Assembly (NCBI RefSeq): GCF_004745075.1
Contig: NZ_RHFH01000009.1
Span: 62,001-126,000 of the forward strand
DNA length: 64,000 bases
Direction of reading: 5' to 3'
Origin: Brevibacterium sp. S111
GTDB taxonomy: Bacteria > Actinomycetota > Actinomycetes > Actinomycetales > Brevibacteriaceae
This document shows positions 1-8,583 of this stretch, piece by piece. Made by a program: the position numbers and the translations under genes. The stretch's first letter is position 1. The number at the start of each line of letters is the position of its first letter. The notes under the pieces are model-generated. The model saw nothing but the letters and a program-made list of their open reading frames with translations. It was not told the DNA's origin and ran no database searches.

Positions 1-2
1 TC

Positions 3-983
3 TTCGGCACCGACGCCGTCTTCGCCCCCGAACTCCACTACGCGCTGCGCCCCCACGATGGTCAGTCCGCCTCGGCGGCGAACATGCTCTCGGCCCTCGA
101 GGACTCGGGCATCACCGCCAGCCACCGCGACTCGACCCACCTGGTCCAGGACGCCTACTCGATGCGCTGCGCCCCGCAGGTCAACGGCGCCGCCCGCGAT
201 GCGGTCGCCTTTGCCACGCAGGTCGCCGAACGCGAGCTGCGGGCGGCCATCGACAACCCGGTCGTGCTCACCAACGGCATGGTGTCCTCGAACGGCAACT
301 TCCACGGGGCACCCCTGGCCCACGCCCTGGACTTCCTCGCCATCGTCGCCGCCGACGTCGCCTCGATGTCCGAACGCCGCACCGACCGGATGATGGATGT
401 CGCCCGCAACCAGGATCTCACCCCGTTCCTCGCCGACGACGCCGGAGTCGACTCGGGCCTGATGATCGCCCACTACACGCAGGCCGCGATGGTCTCCGAA
501 GCCAAGCGGGGCGCGGCTCCCGCCTCGGTCGATTCGATCCCGTCCTCGGCGATGCAGGAGGACCATGTGTCCATGGGGTGGTCGGCAGCACGCAAGCTGC
601 GCAAGGTCGTCGACAACCTCGCCAGCGTCATCGGCATCGAGTTCTACGCCGCCGCCCGCGCCTGCGATATGCGTGAAGCCGCGCCGGCGCCGGTCACCGG
701 TGCCGTGATCTCCGCACTGCGGGAGACCGTCCCCGGGCCCGGGCCCGACCGGTTCCTGTCCCCGGAGCTCGCCGAAACCATCGCGAAGGTCAAGGACGGA
801 ACACTCGTCACCGCCGCCGAGGCGGTCACCCCGCTGACCCACACCGTGACCAGCGACGCCGGCGCCTGGCAGCCCGTCGGCGGAGGACCAGCGGTGAACG
901 ATCCCGAGTTCACGGCACTGGGCAACCTCGACGCTGCCGCCGAAGCCTCGGGCACCGCGGCGGCGACCACCCACCAGAAGTGA
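3..983 (+). CDS. hutH: Histidine ammonia-lyase, C-terminal part (5' end outside window)
   Basis: This is the C-terminal two thirds of histidine ammonia-lyase (histidase), which deaminates L-histidine to urocanate as the first step of histidine degradation in the cytosol. The open frame enters from the left edge in frame 3 and runs about 326 codons to a TGA at 981-983. Family motifs seen are RPHDGQ, VQDAYSMRCAPQV, and QEDHVSMG near the substrate site. The Ala-Ser-Gly triad that forms the MIO cofactor should lie upstream of the window and cannot be checked. It is followed in the same direction by an M20 amidohydrolase and hutF, so it belongs to a hut operon. The Ala/Thr-rich tail after about base 900 looks disordered. 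Confidence 0.95.
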   Translation, partial: FGTDAVFAPELHYALRPHDGQSASAANMLSALEDSGITASHRDSTHLVQDAYSMRCAPQVNGAARDAVAFATQVAERELRAAIDNPVVLTNGMVSSNGNFHGAPLAHALDFLAIVAADVASMSERRTDRMMDVARNQDLTPFLADDAGVDSGLMIAHYTQAAMVSEAKRGAAPASVDSIPSSAMQEDHVSMGWSAARKLRKVVDNLASVIGIEFYAAARACDMREAAPAPVTGAVISALRETVPGPGPDRFLSPELAETIAKVKDGTLVTAAEAVTPLTHTVTSDAGAWQPVGGGPAVNDPEFTALGNLDAAAEASGTAAATTHQK

Positions 984-1067
984 AACCGGTTCGGGGCCCG
1001 TCACTGACTGGTCCCGAACTGACGGGACCGCTGCACCACCGGTCCCACCTTGAGTGAACGGAGTGAC

Positions 1068-2330
1068 ATGACCACCAGCGATGTCGTCTCGCTGCTGAGG
1101 CAGATCGAGGACACCGGCCGCGACCCCCGTGGACCCGGCTACCAGCGTCCTGGGTTTTCCGCCACCGAACGCGAGCTGCGTGACTGGTTCCTCGCCGAGG
1201 CAGACCGCCGCGGTCTCGACACGGAGATCGACGCCAACGGCATCACCTGGGCCTGGGCCACCCCGCCCGGTGACAACGCCGTCGTCACCGGCTCCCATCT
1301 CGACTCCGTCCCCGGCGGCGGCGAGTTCGACGGGCCCCTCGGTGTCGCCTCGGCGCTGGCGGCTTTCGACGAGCTCAAGGCCACCGGCGCACTCGAACGG
1401 GCCACCCGGCCTCTGGCCCTGGCCGTGTTCCCCGAAGAGGAGGGCTCACGCTTCGGCGTCGCCTGCCTCGGCTCACGACTGCTCACCGGCGCCATCGAGG
1501 TCGACCGGGCACTCGGACTCAAGGACGCCGCAGGCGACACCTTCGCCGACGTCGCGACGAGCTATGGCCTCGACCCGGAACGGGTCGGGCGTGACCAGTC
1601 TCGGCTGGCCGGTATCGGTTCATTCATCGAACTCCATGTCGAACAGGGCCTCGGCCTGGCGGGCACCGATCAGGCCGTTGCCATCGGCTCCTCGATCATC
1701 GGCCACGGCCGCTGGCACTTCGCCTTCACCGGACAGGGCAACCACGCCGGGACGACGCCGATGAGCCACCGCGCCGACCCCGTCGTCACCGCCTCCCGGG
1801 TGATCGGGGATGTCCCGACCCTAGCGGCCGCCACTGACACGAGCGCCGTGGCCACCGTGGGACGGACCCTCATCCACCCGGGCGGGACGAACGTCATCGC
1901 CTCGGCCATGAGCTTCTGGCTCGACATCCGTCACGCCGACGACGCCGTCGTGACACAGGTGCTCGAGGCCATCAGCCGCCGCGCCCGCGAGCACGCCGCC
2001 GACGCCGGCGTCGAGGTGAGCATCTCGCAGGAGTCCTACTCACCGACCACCCACTTCACCGCCGATCTCAACACCCGGCTGACCTCGGTGCTGCCCGAGG
2101 CACCCCTGCTGCCCTCGGGTGCCGGACACGATGCCGGCATCCTCGCCGGTCATGTGCCCTCGGCGATGCTCTACGTGCGCAACCCGACCGGCGTCTCCCA
2201 CGCCCCGGAGGAGGCCTGCGAGGTCGATGACCAGCGAGCCGGAGTCGACGCGCTCGTCGCGGTGCTCGCCCGTGAACTCGGTGTCACGGGAACGCCCGGG
2301 CCGACCGGAGAGACAGGGGCGGGCGCATGA
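1068..2330 (+). CDS. M20-family amidohydrolase (allantoate amidohydrolase / N-carbamoyl-amino-acid hydrolase type) in hut operon
   Basis: A protein of about 420 residues of the hydantoinase/carbamoylase branch of the M20 metallopeptidases, which hydrolyse N-carbamoyl or related C-N bonds with two metal ions. Metal-ligand motifs are visible in order: GSHLDSVPGGGEFDG (about residue 75), FPEEEGSRFG (about 121), IELHVEQG, GTNVIASA and GAGHDAG. ATG 1068 was chosen because GGAG lies just upstream; TTG 1050 is an alternative. The gene sits between hutH and hutF and overlaps hutF by 4 bp (ATGA). No hutG-type deformylase is visible here. This suggests, by inference only, that the enzyme processes the N-formylglutamate made by HutF. 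Annotation as allantoate amidohydrolase would be family-level only. Confidence 0.85.
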   Translation: MTTSDVVSLLRQIEDTGRDPRGPGYQRPGFSATERELRDWFLAEADRRGLDTEIDANGITWAWATPPGDNAVVTGSHLDSVPGGGEFDGPLGVASALAAFDELKATGALERATRPLALAVFPEEEGSRFGVACLGSRLLTGAIEVDRALGLKDAAGDTFADVATSYGLDPERVGRDQSRLAGIGSFIELHVEQGLGLAGTDQAVAIGSSIIGHGRWHFAFTGQGNHAGTTPMSHRADPVVTASRVIGDVPTLAAATDTSAVATVGRTLIHPGGTNVIASAMSFWLDIRHADDAVVTQVLEAISRRAREHAADAGVEVSISQESYSPTTHFTADLNTRLTSVLPEAPLLPSGAGHDAGILAGHVPSAMLYVRNPTGVSHAPEEACEVDDQRAGVDALVAVLARELGVTGTPGPTGETGAGA

Positions 2331-3679
2331 GCACCCAGTACTGGTGCGAAACCGCGTGGGTCGATGGAGCCGTGGCTCGCGGGGTGCTGCTGAGCGCCGA
2401 TGACACCGGCACCCTGACCGCGGTCCAGACCGGAGTCGACGCCGCCCCGGCCACCGCCGAGGTGGTGCCCGGGTTCACCCTGCCCGGCGGAGTGAACGCC
2501 CACTCACATGCCTTCCACCGCATCCTGCGCGGACGCACCCACGGCGACGGTGGGACCTTCTGGACCTGGCGCGAGGTCATGTACTCCGTTGCCGCGAAGC
2601 TCGACCCCGAATCCTATGAGACCGTGGCCCGCGCCGTGTTCGCGGAGATGCTCGCCGGCGGGTACACCTCGGTGGGGGAGTTCCACTACGTCCACCACGC
2701 GCCCGACGGGTCGGCCTATGAACCGGCCCACGCAATGGAACGGGCGCTGGCCCGGGCGGCCGCCTCGGCGGGGATCCGGATCCGACTCCTCGACACCTGC
2801 TACCTCACCGGTGCCATCGACGCCGAACTCTCGGATGAGCAGGCCCGCTTCGGTGATGGCACGATCGACGGATTCATCGATCGGCACGCCGGACTGGCAG
2901 AGACCTTCGCCGCAGAGTTCCCCGTCAATGCCCCAGGTGAGAGCTTCGTCCACGTGGGTGCGGCCATCCACTCGATCCGTGCCGTGCCCGCCGCGAACCT
3001 GCCGCGCTTCGCGGAACTGACCGGCCCCGTGCACGTCCACCTGTCCGAACAGCCCGCGGAGAACGACGCCTGCCGAGCCGCCTACGGCGCGAGTCCCACC
3101 GAGGTGCTCGCACGCTCCGGCGTCGTCGACGAACGGCTGTCGGCCGTCCACGCCACACATCTGGATGATGAGGACATCGCGATCCTCGGCGGCTCACGAG
3201 CAGCGATCGTCATGTGCCCGTGCACCGAGGCGGACCTCGCCGACGGGATCGGCCCGGCGCGCGAACTCGCCGATGCCGGGGCCGTGATCTCGATCGGCTC
3301 CGACCAGCACGTCGTCCTCGACGCCCTGCGTGAGACCCAGAGCCTCGAAGCCGGAGAACGTCTGCGCTCGGGGCAGCGCGGCCGATTCTCCCCGGCCGAA
3401 CTCATCACCGCACTCACCGAGGGCGGGGCACGCAGCCTCGACCTGCCCGTCGGAGCGCTCGAGGTCGGGAAGGCATGCGACTTCATTGCGCTGCGCACCG
3501 ACAGCATGCGCACCATCGGCTCACTCGACGAGCAGATCGTCCTCACGGCCACCTCGGCGGATGTGCATCTCACCGTCAGCGGCGGCAGGGTGCGCGTCCG
3601 CGATGGCGTGCACGCGCAGCTCGGGGACGTCTCGGACCTCTACGCGAAGGCGTTCGCGGCGCTGGAGATGGAGGGCTGA
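2327..3679 (+). CDS. hutF: Formimidoylglutamate deiminase
   Basis: A 450-residue amidohydrolase-superfamily enzyme matching HutF, which converts N-formimidoyl-L-glutamate to N-formyl-L-glutamate and ammonia in one branch of histidine degradation. The HxH metal motif is at residues 59-61 (AHSHAFHR) and is followed by the family-typical LRGRTH. Later motifs are HVHLSEQ (His ligand region), HATHLDDEDI, and SDQHVVLDALRETQSLE with the catalytic aspartate. Length agrees with the family. The start codon overlaps the stop of the preceding amidohydrolase by 4 bp, so the two are translationally coupled. The next gene is an IclR regulator 3 bases downstream, completing the operon. Confidence 0.93.
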   Translation: MSTQYWCETAWVDGAVARGVLLSADDTGTLTAVQTGVDAAPATAEVVPGFTLPGGVNAHSHAFHRILRGRTHGDGGTFWTWREVMYSVAAKLDPESYETVARAVFAEMLAGGYTSVGEFHYVHHAPDGSAYEPAHAMERALARAAASAGIRIRLLDTCYLTGAIDAELSDEQARFGDGTIDGFIDRHAGLAETFAAEFPVNAPGESFVHVGAAIHSIRAVPAANLPRFAELTGPVHVHLSEQPAENDACRAAYGASPTEVLARSGVVDERLSAVHATHLDDEDIAILGGSRAAIVMCPCTEADLADGIGPARELADAGAVISIGSDQHVVLDALRETQSLEAGERLRSGQRGRFSPAELITALTEGGARSLDLPVGALEVGKACDFIALRTDSMRTIGSLDEQIVLTATSADVHLTVSGGRVRVRDGVHAQLGDVSDLYAKAFAALEMEG

Positions 3680-3682
3680 ACC

Positions 3683-4426
3683 GTGGCTGAGGTTCCCGCA
3701 CTGCGGCGGGCGATCGCGATTCTGCGGCATCTGGCCGCGTCGAATCGGTCGATCACGGCCGGTGCTCTGGTCAGAGCACTCGAGATACCGCGCTCGAGTG
3801 CCTACGACATCCTCGGTGTGCTCGAGGAGCTCGGGCTCGTCGCGCGCACCGAGTCCGGGTACGTGCTCGGTGCCGGTGTGCATGAGCTCGGGGCCTCCTA
3901 CCTGCGGACGAACCCCCTGCAGAGGCTGGCGCAGCCGATCGTGCGTCAGCTCGCCGAGGATACCGCCACGACCGCTCAGCTCGCCGTCATCCGCGGGTGG
4001 GAGACCGAGTACGTGCTCAAGGAGCAGTCGCTGAAGTCTGTCGCGGTCATCACTGCCACCGGGGTGCGCATGCCCAGCTACCTCACGGCGACGGGGCGGG
4101 CGATCCTCGCGCAGCTGCCGAAGTCCGAGGTGCTCGCGATGCTCCAGTCCGAGACGGGTTTCGTCACCCGCACGGGCAAGGGGCCGGCCTCGGTGAAGGC
4201 GCTCAACGCGATACTCGCCCAGGAGCGACGCACCGGCTGCGCGATCGAACACGGCGAAGTCACACCGGGGATCTCGACGATCGCCGCCCCCGTCTTCGAC
4301 GTGCTCGGGCGTCCTGTCGCCGCAATCGGGCTGTCCGTGGTCAGCGACACCCTGCCCGAGGACTCCGGTCCGATGGTCGACCAGGTCCAGTCCGCCGCCG
4401 CCGAGGTGACCGCCAAGCTGCGGTGA
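3683..4426 (+). CDS. IclR-family transcriptional regulator of the hut operon (probable)
   Basis: A 247-residue IclR-family regulator. Residues 1-65 form the winged helix-turn-helix (RRAIAILRHLAASNRS, then a recognition region around LEIPRSSAYDILGVLEELG). The remainder is the effector-binding IclR domain (YLTATGRAILAQLP, GCAIEHGEVTPGISTIAAPVFD). The GTG start lies 3 bases after the hutF stop, so expression is probably coupled to the hut genes. Control of histidine degradation is inferred from position only; no operator can be examined because the operon promoter is outside the window. A 30-bp tandem repeat begins immediately after its stop codon. Confidence 0.88.
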   Translation: MAEVPALRRAIAILRHLAASNRSITAGALVRALEIPRSSAYDILGVLEELGLVARTESGYVLGAGVHELGASYLRTNPLQRLAQPIVRQLAEDTATTAQLAVIRGWETEYVLKEQSLKSVAVITATGVRMPSYLTATGRAILAQLPKSEVLAMLQSETGFVTRTGKGPASVKALNAILAQERRTGCAIEHGEVTPGISTIAAPVFDVLGRPVAAIGLSVVSDTLPEDSGPMVDQVQSAAAEVTAKLR

Positions 4427-4427
4427 G

Positions 4428-4547
4428 CCCTGCGGCGGCTGGCGAGCGCCGAGCGGACCCTGCGACGCCCGGCGAGCCTCGAGCGGACCCTGCGGCGCCC
4501 GGCTGGCCTTGAGCGCACCCTGCGGCGCCCGGCTGGCGCCGAGCGGG
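4428..4547. repeat. Four 30-bp tandem repeats after the IclR gene
   Basis: Four head-to-tail 30-bp units, each starting CCCTGCGGCG or CCCTGCGACG and ending near GAGCGGA, occupy 4428-4457, 4458-4487, 4488-4517 and 4518-4547. They start one base after the stop of the IclR gene and fill the gap to the convergent BCCT gene. Units differ by a few substitutions, so this is not a recent perfect expansion. There are no spacers, so it is not CRISPR. Confidence 0.85.
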
Positions 4548-4608
4548 CCACTGAGCGCCGAGCGGACCAGTTGCAACCTGCGCGCTCGCTGCTCAGTGGT
4601 CCGCTCGG
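4548..4608. terminator. Overlapping inverted repeats between convergent genes (possible bidirectional terminator)
   Basis: CCGAGCGGACCA at 4558-4569 pairs perfectly with TGGTCCGCTCGG at 4597-4608. A second pair, CCACTGAGC (4548-4556) and GCTCAGTGG (4591-4599), overlaps it. The two hairpins are mutually exclusive and lie between the converging IclR and BCCT genes. There is no T-run, so intrinsic termination is uncertain. Confidence 0.5.
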
Positions 4609-4626
4609 TGAAGTGGGCCGGCGCTG

Positions 4627-6324
4627 TCAGGGGCGCAGAACCCGCTTTTCGCGAGCGACCTCCTCGACGATCTGGTCGTCGCTGCGCAGCTCTTTGACAA
4701 GGGCGGCGCCGAGGACGACCACGATGACGGTGAACGGGACGGCTGAGAGCATCGCCGCCTGCTGGAGGGCCTGCAGGCCGCCGACGAGGAGCAGTACGAT
4801 CGCGCAGGCACCGGTGAGGAATCCCCAGGTCGCGATGACCGGGCGGCGCGGTGCGAAGGAGCCGTGCGAGGACAGCGAACTGAGGACGAACGTGTTCGAG
4901 TCTGCGGAGGAGACGAAGAACAGGATGACCATGATGATCGTGAAGACCGACGCGAACAGGGACAGCGGAAGCTGCTCGAGGAGGCTGAAGAACGCGGTGT
5001 CGAGGTTGTCCTGAGTCGCCTCACCGATCGCGGCGCCGTCGATGTCGAACTTGATCGCCGAACCGCCCATGACGGTGAACCAGACGAAGAACACGGCGCT
5101 GGGAACGAGGAGGACACCGGCGACGAATTCGCGGATGGTCCGCCCCTTCGAGATCTTCGCGAGGAAGATGCCGACGAAGGCGCTCCACGACAGCCACCAG
5201 GCCATCATGAAGTACGTCCAACCGAGCATCCACTCACTGTCCTCGGCATTCGTCGGGGTCATGAAGCTGAGTTCGAGGAAGTCCCCGGCGAAGGCACCGA
5301 CGGAACGGACGAACAGGTTGGAGATGAAGCCGCTGGGGCCGGTGATGAAGACGAACAGCCCCAGCAGCGTCGCCATGGTCAGCGTGATCTGGGAGATGTA
5401 CTTGATGCCCCTGCTCACCCCGGTCAGAGCCGAACCGGTGAAGAGGAGTGTGAGGACGGAGATGACGATGATCTGCAGAGCGATCGTGGCGTCGATGCCG
5501 AAGACGGTGTTGAGACCCTCGCCGATCTGAGAGGCGCCGAGACCCAGGGAAGTCGTCGTCCCGAAGAGAGTGGCGATGATGGTGAGGATGTCGATGAAGC
5601 TGCCGACCCAACCGTCGACGAGGCGGCCGAGGACTGGCCGCAGCATTGTGGACACGAGTGCCGGTCGGCCCTTGCGGTGGGTGGAGTAGCCGATCGCGAG
5701 ACCGAAGACGCCGAAGATCGCCCAGGCCTGGAAGCCCCAATCGAGGTAGGAGAACTGCATGGCGCGCACTGCGGCGTCCATGGTCTCCGGTTCGGCCAGC
5801 CCGTGGGGCGGAACCATGAAGTGGGACATCGGTTCGGCCACGCCGTAGCTGACGAGGCCGATGCCCATGACGGCAGCGAGGATCATCGCCAGCCAGGTGA
5901 CAGTGCGATATTCGGGACGGGAGTCGTGTGCGCCCAGCCGCAGGCGACCGAAACGGCTGACGGCGAACCACACGAGCATGACGATCGCGGCGAAGGGCAC
6001 GACCAGATAGATCCAGCCGAAGCCGGTGGAGACTGCGGTCATCGCCCGAGTCATGATGTCGGCCAGCGCCTCGGGGGCGATCGCCGCCCACAGCACGAAG
6101 GCGATGACGAGGCCGACAGCGCACACGAACACCTTCCCGACCCGGTTGGAGGAAGGGTCTGCAAGGGATGCGGTCTCGGCGCCGGCGGGGCCGGAGTCGG
6201 ATCCGACCCCGCCGGGAGGGGGAGGGTCGTCGAGTCCGCCGGAGGAGGCGGATTCGGTGGAGTGCTCGGACCCGGTCGCGGCGGTGCCTGCAGGATCTGA
6301 GGAGGGGGAATTCAGCGTCGTCAT
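4627..6324 (-). CDS. BCCT-family betaine/carnitine/choline transporter
   Basis: A roughly 565-residue inner-membrane transporter of the betaine-choline-carnitine family, which imports compatible solutes or their precursors with Na+ or H+. It has a Pro/Ser/Gly-rich cytoplasmic N-terminus and about twelve hydrophobic segments. Family motifs include GIGLVSYGVAEPMSHF, the aromatic substrate region FQAWAIFGVFGLAIGY, and MMAWWLSWSAFVGIFLAKI. ATG 6324 (MTTLNSPS) is preferred over the upstream ATG 6369 because a GGAG lies 8 bases before it. It faces the hut operon, which is not evidence of a shared job. A second, longer BCCT protein is at 25180-27438. Exact substrate is not readable from sequence. 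Confidence 0.92.
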   Translation of the reverse strand: MTTLNSPSSDPAGTAATGSEHSTESASSGGLDDPPPPGGVGSDSGPAGAETASLADPSSNRVGKVFVCAVGLVIAFVLWAAIAPEALADIMTRAMTAVSTGFGWIYLVVPFAAIVMLVWFAVSRFGRLRLGAHDSRPEYRTVTWLAMILAAVMGIGLVSYGVAEPMSHFMVPPHGLAEPETMDAAVRAMQFSYLDWGFQAWAIFGVFGLAIGYSTHRKGRPALVSTMLRPVLGRLVDGWVGSFIDILTIIATLFGTTTSLGLGASQIGEGLNTVFGIDATIALQIIVISVLTLLFTGSALTGVSRGIKYISQITLTMATLLGLFVFITGPSGFISNLFVRSVGAFAGDFLELSFMTPTNAEDSEWMLGWTYFMMAWWLSWSAFVGIFLAKISKGRTIREFVAGVLLVPSAVFFVWFTVMGGSAIKFDIDGAAIGEATQDNLDTAFFSLLEQLPLSLFASVFTIIMVILFFVSSADSNTFVLSSLSSHGSFAPRRPVIATWGFLTGACAIVLLLVGGLQALQQAAMLSAVPFTVIVVVLGAALVKELRSDDQIVEEVAREKRVLRP

Positions 6325-6527
6325 CGTGGTCTCCGGGCTCACGGCCGCCTCGATGGCGGGCAGGAGCATGTATTCGGGGGCAGTGGGCGGGATTTCAGCA
6401 GATACACAACAGGCCCCGCGAACTGGGACGTTCGTGGGGCCGTGCAGCAGTCGAGTCTAGGCGCTTGTCGCCGAATCACCACATGGATTGGACCCGATGA
6501 GGCAGAGTGTGAGGCATCTCGCGGTGG

Positions 6528-7724
6528 TCAGCGGTGCTGCAGCACGACCGCGACCTCGAAGTGCTTCGTATGCGGGAACATGTCGAAGATCCGCGCCTGA
6601 GCCACCTCGTAGCTGGGCATCTGCGCGAGGTCCTTGGCCAGGGACACGGGATTGCAGCTCGAATAGACGATGTGCTCGACGCCGGAGTCCTCGAACGCGG
6701 CGGACAGCCGAGCACCGATCCCGCGCCGAGGCGGATTGACGATCACGCAGTCCGGCCGTTTGCCTGCGGTCAAGTTCCGTTCGGCGAACTCCGTGGCATC
6801 GCCGGCGAGGAAGCGGGCGTCGATGTCGAGCTCGGCGGCGCTGATCCTCGCCGATTCGATCGCCTGTTCGCTGACCTCGACACCGGTGACCCGGCGGGCC
6901 GTTCCGTCCTCGCCGCGCGCGCGTTTCCCCGCGCAGCAGAGCGCGAACCCTCCGACACCGCAGTAGAGGTCCCACAGGCTCTGTGCGCCGACCGCATCCA
7001 CCCATGCGGTGACCTGGTTGTACAGTCCGATCGCGACTTGGGTATTCGTCTGGAAGAAACTCTGGGGACGCAGATGCAGATCGACCCGGTCGAGGTTCAT
7101 TCGCAGGGAATCACCGTGGAGCAGCTCCTCGCGGCTGCCTTCGAGCACCGCCTTGTGTTCGGGCAGCAGATTCACCGACACCACTGAAGCCTCCGGCGCG
7201 AGCTCGAGCAGACCGGCCCGCCGCGACCGGAGCACATCGAGGCCATGCTGAGTGCGCACGACGAATCGGATCATCAGCTCACCCGATGGCGCCGCCGTGA
7301 CATGGACGAACTTCAGCTCACCACGACGCGCGGAGACATCATAGGGTTCGAGCCCGGTGGCATCGAGGAAGTCTGCGAGCACCGGGATCACCGCCCGGAT
7401 CGCCGGCGCCTGGACCCCGCATTCGCGCAGATCGACGCCGTGGAATTCCTGGTCGAGGATGCCCAGAGTGACATGACCGGCCCCACCGCCGACGGCGAGT
7501 TTCGCGCGGTTGCGGAAGCCGTCCACCCCACCGGCGAAGGTCGGCAGCCACTCCTGAGGGGCCGCCTCGGCGAGGATCTCCCGGCACCAGGCCTCCTTGT
7601 CTGAGATCTGCTTCAGATACGCGGTCTCGATGAGGGCGCAGGACCGGCACTCCCCGCGCTCGAAATATCCGCAGTCCAGGTGCTCGTGATCCGCCGAGGT
7701 GGGCGTGAGCGGCAGAGTCGGCAT
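6528..7724 (-). CDS. rlmC: 23S rRNA (uracil-C5)-methyltransferase, RlmC/RumB type
   Basis: A 398-residue SAM-dependent RNA m5U methyltransferase. The N-terminus has the cysteine cluster of the RlmC subgroup (C18, C26, C29 in CGYFERGECRSC), expected to hold an iron-sulfur cluster, and there is no TRAM domain in front of it. Conserved parts follow: QSFFQTN, the SAM site LYCGVGGFAL (about residue 248), VIVNPPRRGIG, and the catalytic cysteine in YSSCNPVSLAKDL. Known family members methylate U747 of 23S rRNA; the exact base here is inferred. It stands alone between the BCCT gene and the MerR gene. Confidence 0.9.
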   Translation of the reverse strand: MPTLPLTPTSADHEHLDCGYFERGECRSCALIETAYLKQISDKEAWCREILAEAAPQEWLPTFAGGVDGFRNRAKLAVGGGAGHVTLGILDQEFHGVDLRECGVQAPAIRAVIPVLADFLDATGLEPYDVSARRGELKFVHVTAAPSGELMIRFVVRTQHGLDVLRSRRAGLLELAPEASVVSVNLLPEHKAVLEGSREELLHGDSLRMNLDRVDLHLRPQSFFQTNTQVAIGLYNQVTAWVDAVGAQSLWDLYCGVGGFALCCAGKRARGEDGTARRVTGVEVSEQAIESARISAAELDIDARFLAGDATEFAERNLTAGKRPDCVIVNPPRRGIGARLSAAFEDSGVEHIVYSSCNPVSLAKDLAQMPSYEVAQARIFDMFPHTKHFEVAVVLQHR

Positions 7725-7828
7725 GGACCCATTTTACGGGCTCAGAGGCGAACCCCTCGACGCGAACCCAGGGGCGCGGACTCCTCGACGTGGGTGACTC
7801 GAGTCCTCAGCAGGGGAAACGCTCGTGG

Positions 7829-8491
7829 TCAGTCAGCCGGACCGCCCTCGGCCTCGGAGCTGCGAACACTCAGGGAGACATGTCCCAAAGCCCGCAGCGC
7901 TCTCATGAGGCGGTCGAACGCGATCGTGCCGGCCGCCGCTCGCATGACGACGACGTCGCTTGAGACCCGGCCTGCATCAGCGGGGCGCTGCTGGATGAAT
8001 TCGATATCGCCCCGGGCGACTTCGGTCATCGGCACGGCATAGCGCATGACAGCGTCGATCTCGTCCGGCATCTCCCATGCTGCGAGGGTCTTGAGCGCCT
8101 CGTCGAGTGCTCGTCGTGGCACTGAGTCGATGTCGGGCCAGCCCATCTGCGACAACAGCCGACCCACTGTCGGGTGCTCGACATCGTCGGAATCGGTTGC
8201 CTCGCCGGTAGTCGGTGTGCCGAGGGCGATCGCTTGGGCTTCTTGGAGTGCTCGGATCTGCGGCACCTGGGGGTCATCGAGCAGTTCGGTGAGCCGACGG
8301 ATCGCGCTGATGGGGGCATCCGCGACTTCGCGCATGACATGGATCAGCTGCAGTCTCTCGAGATGAACGCGTCCGTAGTCCTGCCGTGTCGCCGTGACGT
8401 ATTCGCCGGGCGGCAGCAGGCCTTCACGCCGGTAGTACTTGATCGATGCCGCAGAACATCCACTCACACTGGCGAGCTGTTTGAGCAGCAT
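7829..8491 (-). CDS. MerR-family transcriptional regulator
   Basis: A 220-residue MerR-type regulator. Residues 1-70 carry the winged HTH (LLKQLASVSGCSAASIKYYRREGLLPPG, then YGRVHLERLQLIHVMRE). The rest is a long Ala/Asp-rich effector region without an obvious metal-binding cysteine set, so a small-molecule or unknown ligand is more likely than a metal. It is transcribed away from the DUF2306 membrane gene at 8584. The 92-bp gap between them holds a perfect dyad, GATAGTGAAACTATC, which is the likely operator. The target role is inferred from this arrangement. Confidence 0.88.
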   Translation of the reverse strand: MLLKQLASVSGCSAASIKYYRREGLLPPGEYVTATRQDYGRVHLERLQLIHVMREVADAPISAIRRLTELLDDPQVPQIRALQEAQAIALGTPTTGEATDSDDVEHPTVGRLLSQMGWPDIDSVPRRALDEALKTLAAWEMPDEIDAVMRYAVPMTEVARGDIEFIQQRPADAGRVSSDVVVMRAAAGTIAFDRLMRALRALGHVSLSVRSSEAEGGPAD

Positions 8492-8560
8492 GACACCTCC
8501 ATCGTCGTCTGGGGGCCGGATAGCAGCCCGAGGCCGAACTATCTTGATGGCGGAAACCTG

Positions 8561-8575
8561 GATAGTGAAACTATC
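8561..8575. promoter_or_regulatory. Perfect 15-bp dyad, candidate MerR operator
   Basis: GATAGT-GAA-ACTATC is a perfect inverted repeat ending 8 bases before the ATG at 8584. A further half-site ACTATC lies at 8538-8543. It sits in the divergent promoter of the MerR gene and the DUF2306 gene. No ribosome binding site fits between the dyad and the ATG, so the membrane gene is probably leaderless and the dyad overlaps its core promoter. Confidence 0.6.
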
Positions 8576-8583
8576 GTATACCT

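Noticed and set aside
4864-6300. 478-codon plus-strand open frame rich in Glu/Asp/His/Gly opposite the BCCT gene
   Set aside because: It is the antisense shadow of a well-supported transporter in high-GC DNA; its composition is low-complexity and no family motif appears.
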